Shown: one piece after another, positions 61,206 through 64,000 of the stretch
Layout of the letters: each line of letters starts with the position of its first letter
Numbering within the stretch: position 1 is the first letter of the stretch
Assembly: GCF_000143965.1 (NCBI RefSeq)
Contig: NC_014365.1
Coordinates: forward strand, 3,313,501 to 3,377,500
DNA: 64,000 nt
Source: Desulfarculus baarsii DSM 2075
GTDB taxonomy: Bacteria; Desulfobacterota; Desulfarculia; Desulfarculales; Desulfarculaceae
Direction of reading: 5' to 3'
Made by a program: the position numbers and the translations under genes
Notes under the pieces: generated by a model
Databases searched by the model: none
What the model was told of the DNA's origin: nothing
Seen by the model: the letters and a program-made list of their open reading frames with translations, nothing else

Positions 61206-62852
61206 GTGGCCGATCGACACATCATCGACAAGACCCTGGGCCAGATCCTGGAGCAGACCGCCGCCGACTACCCCGACCACGACGCGGTGGTCTACGTCGA
61301 CCGCGGCTTTCGCCTGACCTACAGCCAGTTCGACGCCGTGGTCGACGAGTTGGCCAAGGGCCTGATGGCCCTGGGCGTGGAGCCGGGCCAAAAGGTCGCC
61401 GTCTGGGCCTCCAACGTGCCATATTGGGTGGCCTTGCAGTTCGCCACGGCCAAGATCGGGGCCATCCTGCTGACGGTCAACACCCACTATCAGCGGGCCG
61501 AGCTGGATTATCTGCTCAAGCAGTCCGAGACCGAAAACCTGGTGGTGGCCGACCGCTTCCGCGACAACGACTTTCTCGACATCGTCTACGAGCTCATCCC
61601 CGAGCTGCGCACGCAAGAGCGCGGCCACTTGCATAGCCCGCGTTTCCCCCACCTGCGGCGGGTGTTTTTCCTCGACCAAGAAAAGCACCGCGGCATGTAC
61701 TCCATCCCCGAGGTGCTGGCCATGAGCCGCATGGTCAGCGACGAGCGCCTGGCGGCGGTCAAGGCCGCCCAAAAGCCCGACGACGTGGTCAACATGCAAT
61801 ACACCTCGGGCACCACGGGCTTTCCCAAGGGCGTCATGCTCACCCACAAGAGCATCGGCACAAACGGCTATTGGATCGGCAAGCACCAGAACCTGGGCCC
61901 CGACGACCGCGTCTGCCTGCCGGTGCCGCTGTTCCACTGCTTTGGCTGCGTGCTGGGCGTGATGGCGGCGGTCAACCACGGCAGTTGCATGGTCATCCTC
62001 GAGGAGTTCGACCCGGTGATGGTCATGTCGGCCGTCGAGCAAGAACGCTGCACGGCCCTCTACGGCGTGCCGACGATGTTCATCGCCGCCCTGACCCACC
62101 GGCTGTTCGACAAGTTCGATTTTTCCAGCCTGCGCACCGGGATCATGGCCGGCAGCCCCTGCCCGGTCAAGACCATGCGCGAGGTCATGGAGCGCATGAA
62201 CATGCGCGAGGTGACCATCTGCTACGGCCTGACCGAGAACTCGCCGGTGATGACCCAGACCCTGCCCGACGACGACGTGCGCCGCCGCACCGAGACCGTG
62301 GGCAAGGCCATGCCCGGCATCGAGGTCAAGATCGTCGACCCCGAGAGCCACGTCGAACTGCCCACGGGAACCATCGGCGAGGTCTGCTGTCGGGGCTACA
62401 GCGTAATGAAGGGCTATTACAACATGCCCGAGGCCACCGCCCAGGCCATCGACCACGACGGCTGGCTGCACAGCGGCGACCTGGGCGTCCTGGACGCCGA
62501 TGGCTACCTGGCCATCACCGGCCGCTACAAGGACATGATCATCCGTGGCGGCGAGAACATCTATCCCCTGGAGGTGGAGGAGTTCATCCGCCACATCCCC
62601 GGCGTGCGCGACGTGCAGGTGGTGGGCGTGCCCAGCCAGAAATACGGCGAGCAGGTGGGGGCCTTCATCCAGCTCGCCGAGGGGGCCGACCTGACCGCCG
62701 AGGACGTGCGCGACCTCTGCCGTGGCCAGATCTCGCGCTACAAGATCCCCAAATACGTGGCCATGGTCGAGGCCTATCCGCTGACGGCCAGTGGCAAGGT
62801 GCAAAAGTACAAACTGGTGGAGCAAGCCGCGGCGCTGTGGCCCAACGCCTGA
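61206..62852 (+). CDS. AMP-dependent acyl-CoA synthetase
   Basis: The 548-residue adenylate-forming enzyme has all core motifs: YTSGTTGFPKGVMLTH (P-loop-like), CYGLTENSP, GWLHSGDLG, GRYKDMIIRGGENIYP and the C-terminal catalytic Lys in LTASGKVQKYKL. It converts a fatty or aromatic acid plus ATP and CoA to acyl-CoA; the substrate is not evident, though the fatty-acyl-CoA ligase subgroup fits. GTG at 61206 follows the XRE-cupin stop closely, so the two are cotranscribed. Confidence 0.92.
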   Translation: MADRHIIDKTLGQILEQTAADYPDHDAVVYVDRGFRLTYSQFDAVVDELAKGLMALGVEPGQKVAVWASNVPYWVALQFATAKIGAILLTVNTHYQRAELDYLLKQSETENLVVADRFRDNDFLDIVYELIPELRTQERGHLHSPRFPHLRRVFFLDQEKHRGMYSIPEVLAMSRMVSDERLAAVKAAQKPDDVVNMQYTSGTTGFPKGVMLTHKSIGTNGYWIGKHQNLGPDDRVCLPVPLFHCFGCVLGVMAAVNHGSCMVILEEFDPVMVMSAVEQERCTALYGVPTMFIAALTHRLFDKFDFSSLRTGIMAGSPCPVKTMREVMERMNMREVTICYGLTENSPVMTQTLPDDDVRRRTETVGKAMPGIEVKIVDPESHVELPTGTIGEVCCRGYSVMKGYYNMPEATAQAIDHDGWLHSGDLGVLDADGYLAITGRYKDMIIRGGENIYPLEVEEFIRHIPGVRDVQVVGVPSQKYGEQVGAFIQLAEGADLTAEDVRDLCRGQISRYKIPKYVAMVEAYPLTASGKVQKYKLVEQAAALWPNA

Positions 62853-62871
62853 GCGCCGCCCGAGGCGTCGA

Positions 62872-63747
62872 TTGAAGCATCCGCTGAGCCGGCTGGGCCT
62901 GGCCCAGGTCGATTTGGGAGAACTGGAGGGTCAGTACCGGCGCGCCCACTTCCGCCAGGACTACCTGCTGGCCATGGCCGGCTTGGCCATATTCGCCGCG
63001 TCGACGGCGCTGCTTAGCGTCAACGACTTTCAGTTCATCGGCCCGACGCCAACGGCCTTCGCCTTGCTGGCCGGGCGCATCGCGCTGATCGCCTGGACGA
63101 TCTGGCTGGCGGTGACCTTTCGACGCGGCGACGATTACGCGCGCTTCGACCGCTGCCTGGTGTGGTGCGGTCTTTTCGGCGTGACGCTGGTCGCCGTCAT
63201 GCGCCTGACCAGGCCGCTGGATTATCTGCACAACTTTGCCGCCGAGGCGGCTTTCGCGCTGATCCTGTTCTTGATGTTCAGAATGCGGCGGCCCTGGCTG
63301 GCCTTGGCCCCCACCTATCTGGGCCTGTCGGGGCTGCTGACGCTGTGGTTCTGGAAGACCAGCCCCTCGTTGCCGCCACTGGTGGCGATCTCGCTGTCGT
63401 TGGTGGTGGCCATGGCTGGCGGCTACGCCATGGCCTGCTGGGCCGAGAACCTGCGGCGCAGACAATTTTTGACCCAGCGGGCCGAGGCCCAGGCCCGCCG
63501 CCAGCTCGAACGCACGGTCGAAGAACTGCGCCAGGCCCAGGCCGAGGTGCGCGCCCTTTCGGGGTTGCTGCCCATCTGCGCCAACTGCAAAAAGATCCGC
63601 GACGACAGCGGCTATTGGCAACAGATCGAAAGCTATATTTCGGCCCACACCCAGGCCCAATTCACCCACGGCCTCTGCCCCGAGTGCATCGCCAAGCTCT
63701 ACCCTCAGTTGGGCAGAGGCAAGGCCGGGGCCGATAAGAAAAACTGA
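62872..63747 (+). CDS. Six-TM sensor-like membrane protein with C-terminal CxxC motif
   Basis: The 291-residue protein has about six transmembrane helices (residues about 28-200) and a coiled coil (AEAQARRQLERTVEELRQAQAEVRAL). The tail is LLPICANCKKIRDDSGYWQQIESYI...GLCPECIAKLYP. That tail is a recurrent C-terminal module of delta-proteobacterial signalling proteins, with CxxC and CPEC likely binding zinc. It lacks kinase or GGDEF domains. The start is a TTG at 62872 with GAGG upstream, 20 bp after the ligase gene. Confidence 0.7.
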   Translation: MKHPLSRLGLAQVDLGELEGQYRRAHFRQDYLLAMAGLAIFAASTALLSVNDFQFIGPTPTAFALLAGRIALIAWTIWLAVTFRRGDDYARFDRCLVWCGLFGVTLVAVMRLTRPLDYLHNFAAEAAFALILFLMFRMRRPWLALAPTYLGLSGLLTLWFWKTSPSLPPLVAISLSLVVAMAGGYAMACWAENLRRRQFLTQRAEAQARRQLERTVEELRQAQAEVRALSGLLPICANCKKIRDDSGYWQQIESYISAHTQAQFTHGLCPECIAKLYPQLGRGKAGADKKN

Positions 63748-63754
63748 GGCCCGT

Positions 63755-64000
63755 TCAGTCCAGGCTGGGGGCGGTGCCGTCGAGGACGTCGCGGATGACG
63801 CCCAGCAGCTCGTCGAGCTGGTAGGGCTTGGGCAAAAAACCGTCGGGCTTTTGTTCCAGGGCCTGGCCCAGCACGCCCTCGGGCGGGTATCCGCTGGCCA
63901 CCAACACCTTCACGTCGGGCTTTAGCTCGCGCATGCGCTGCAAGCAGCGCCGCCCGCCCATGCCCGGCATGCCCACGTCCAGCACCACCAGGTCGATGCG
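63755..64000 (-). CDS. C-terminal receiver domain, probably of a hybrid histidine kinase (partial)
   Basis: The frame is open to the right window edge. The 81 visible residues are the second half of a receiver: phosphoacceptor Asp in LVVLDVGMPGMGG, then KVLVASGYPPEG (conserved Ser/Thr) and FLPKPYQLDELL (conserved Lys). Such receivers at a C-terminus in this sequence style (RMRELKPDVKVLVASGY) usually end hybrid sensor kinases. The N-terminal part lies outside the window. Confidence 0.85.
   Translation of the reverse strand, partial: RIDLVVLDVGMPGMGGRRCLQRMRELKPDVKVLVASGYPPEGVLGQALEQKPDGFLPKPYQLDELLGVIRDVLDGTAPSLD

Overview
The window is high-GC bacterial DNA (consistently G/C at third codon positions, mostly CTG for Leu). 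Gene content suggests an anaerobic, motile member of the Desulfobacterota (former Deltaproteobacteria), perhaps near Desulfarculales. Indicators are many small Fe-S proteins, a DUF3786 protein, an XRE-cupin regulator beside an acyl-CoA ligase, an LplA-DUF116 fusion, four chemoreceptors and a PilZ protein. The taxonomic call is inference: no rRNA or ribosomal protein gene is present.

Layout. 1-3.3 kb: end of a beta-keto-acid cleavage (DUF849) gene, then a leftward operon of Rrf2 regulator, ferredoxin, small sulfite-reductase-like protein and Zn-ribbon/HD protein. 3.5-10.5 kb: ABM monooxygenase, two small membrane proteins, a chemoreceptor, an HPP membrane protein whose promoter carries an Rrf2-like palindrome, an MltF-like lytic transglycosylase and TypA. 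10.6-18.1 kb: TPR protein, GlpD-like dehydrogenase, RidA, a large acyl-CoA dehydrogenase with its own promoter and operator, and a PAP2 phosphatase. 18.1-23.1 kb: an accessory block in which a 1082-residue autotransporter is flanked by inverted clusters of one repeat family, with a microsatellite and two tiny genes of foreign codon use beside it. 23.6-33.5 kb: mixed housekeeping genes (MerR, radical SAM, DNA methyltransferase, flavin reductase, ComEC, ATP-grasp, crotonase, DUF3786, PAS-LuxR) with a five-hairpin intergenic element at 29.2-29.4 kb.

Two leftward operons stand out. At 33.6-41.5 kb five genes in tight order encode a vWA-like lipoprotein, a 4-TM protein, a tubulin/FtsZ-like protein, a 1142-residue protein with an actin/Hsp70-type ATPase core, and a membrane-anchored protein. 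This is a candidate cell-envelope cytoskeletal machine combining a tubulin-like and an actin-like nucleotidase. At 43.9-50.4 kb six overlapping genes encode a PLP-dependent decarboxylase, a GcvH-like lipoyl carrier, an LplA-DUF116 fusion, a geranylgeranyl-reductase-type flavoprotein and two radical SAM proteins. The last four resemble the recently recognised LipS1/LipS2/LipT lipoate assembly route, and the first two suggest a dedicated lipoate-dependent decarboxylation.

50.7-64 kb: two more chemoreceptors, a PilZ protein, a Rieske-like protein lacking one ligand, an unrecognised winged-helix protein, tRNA-Ser(GGA) followed by a methyltransferase gene, a PBP4 homologue without its catalytic Ser and Lys, the XRE-cupin/acyl-CoA ligase pair, a membrane sensor-like protein and the end of a receiver-domain protein.
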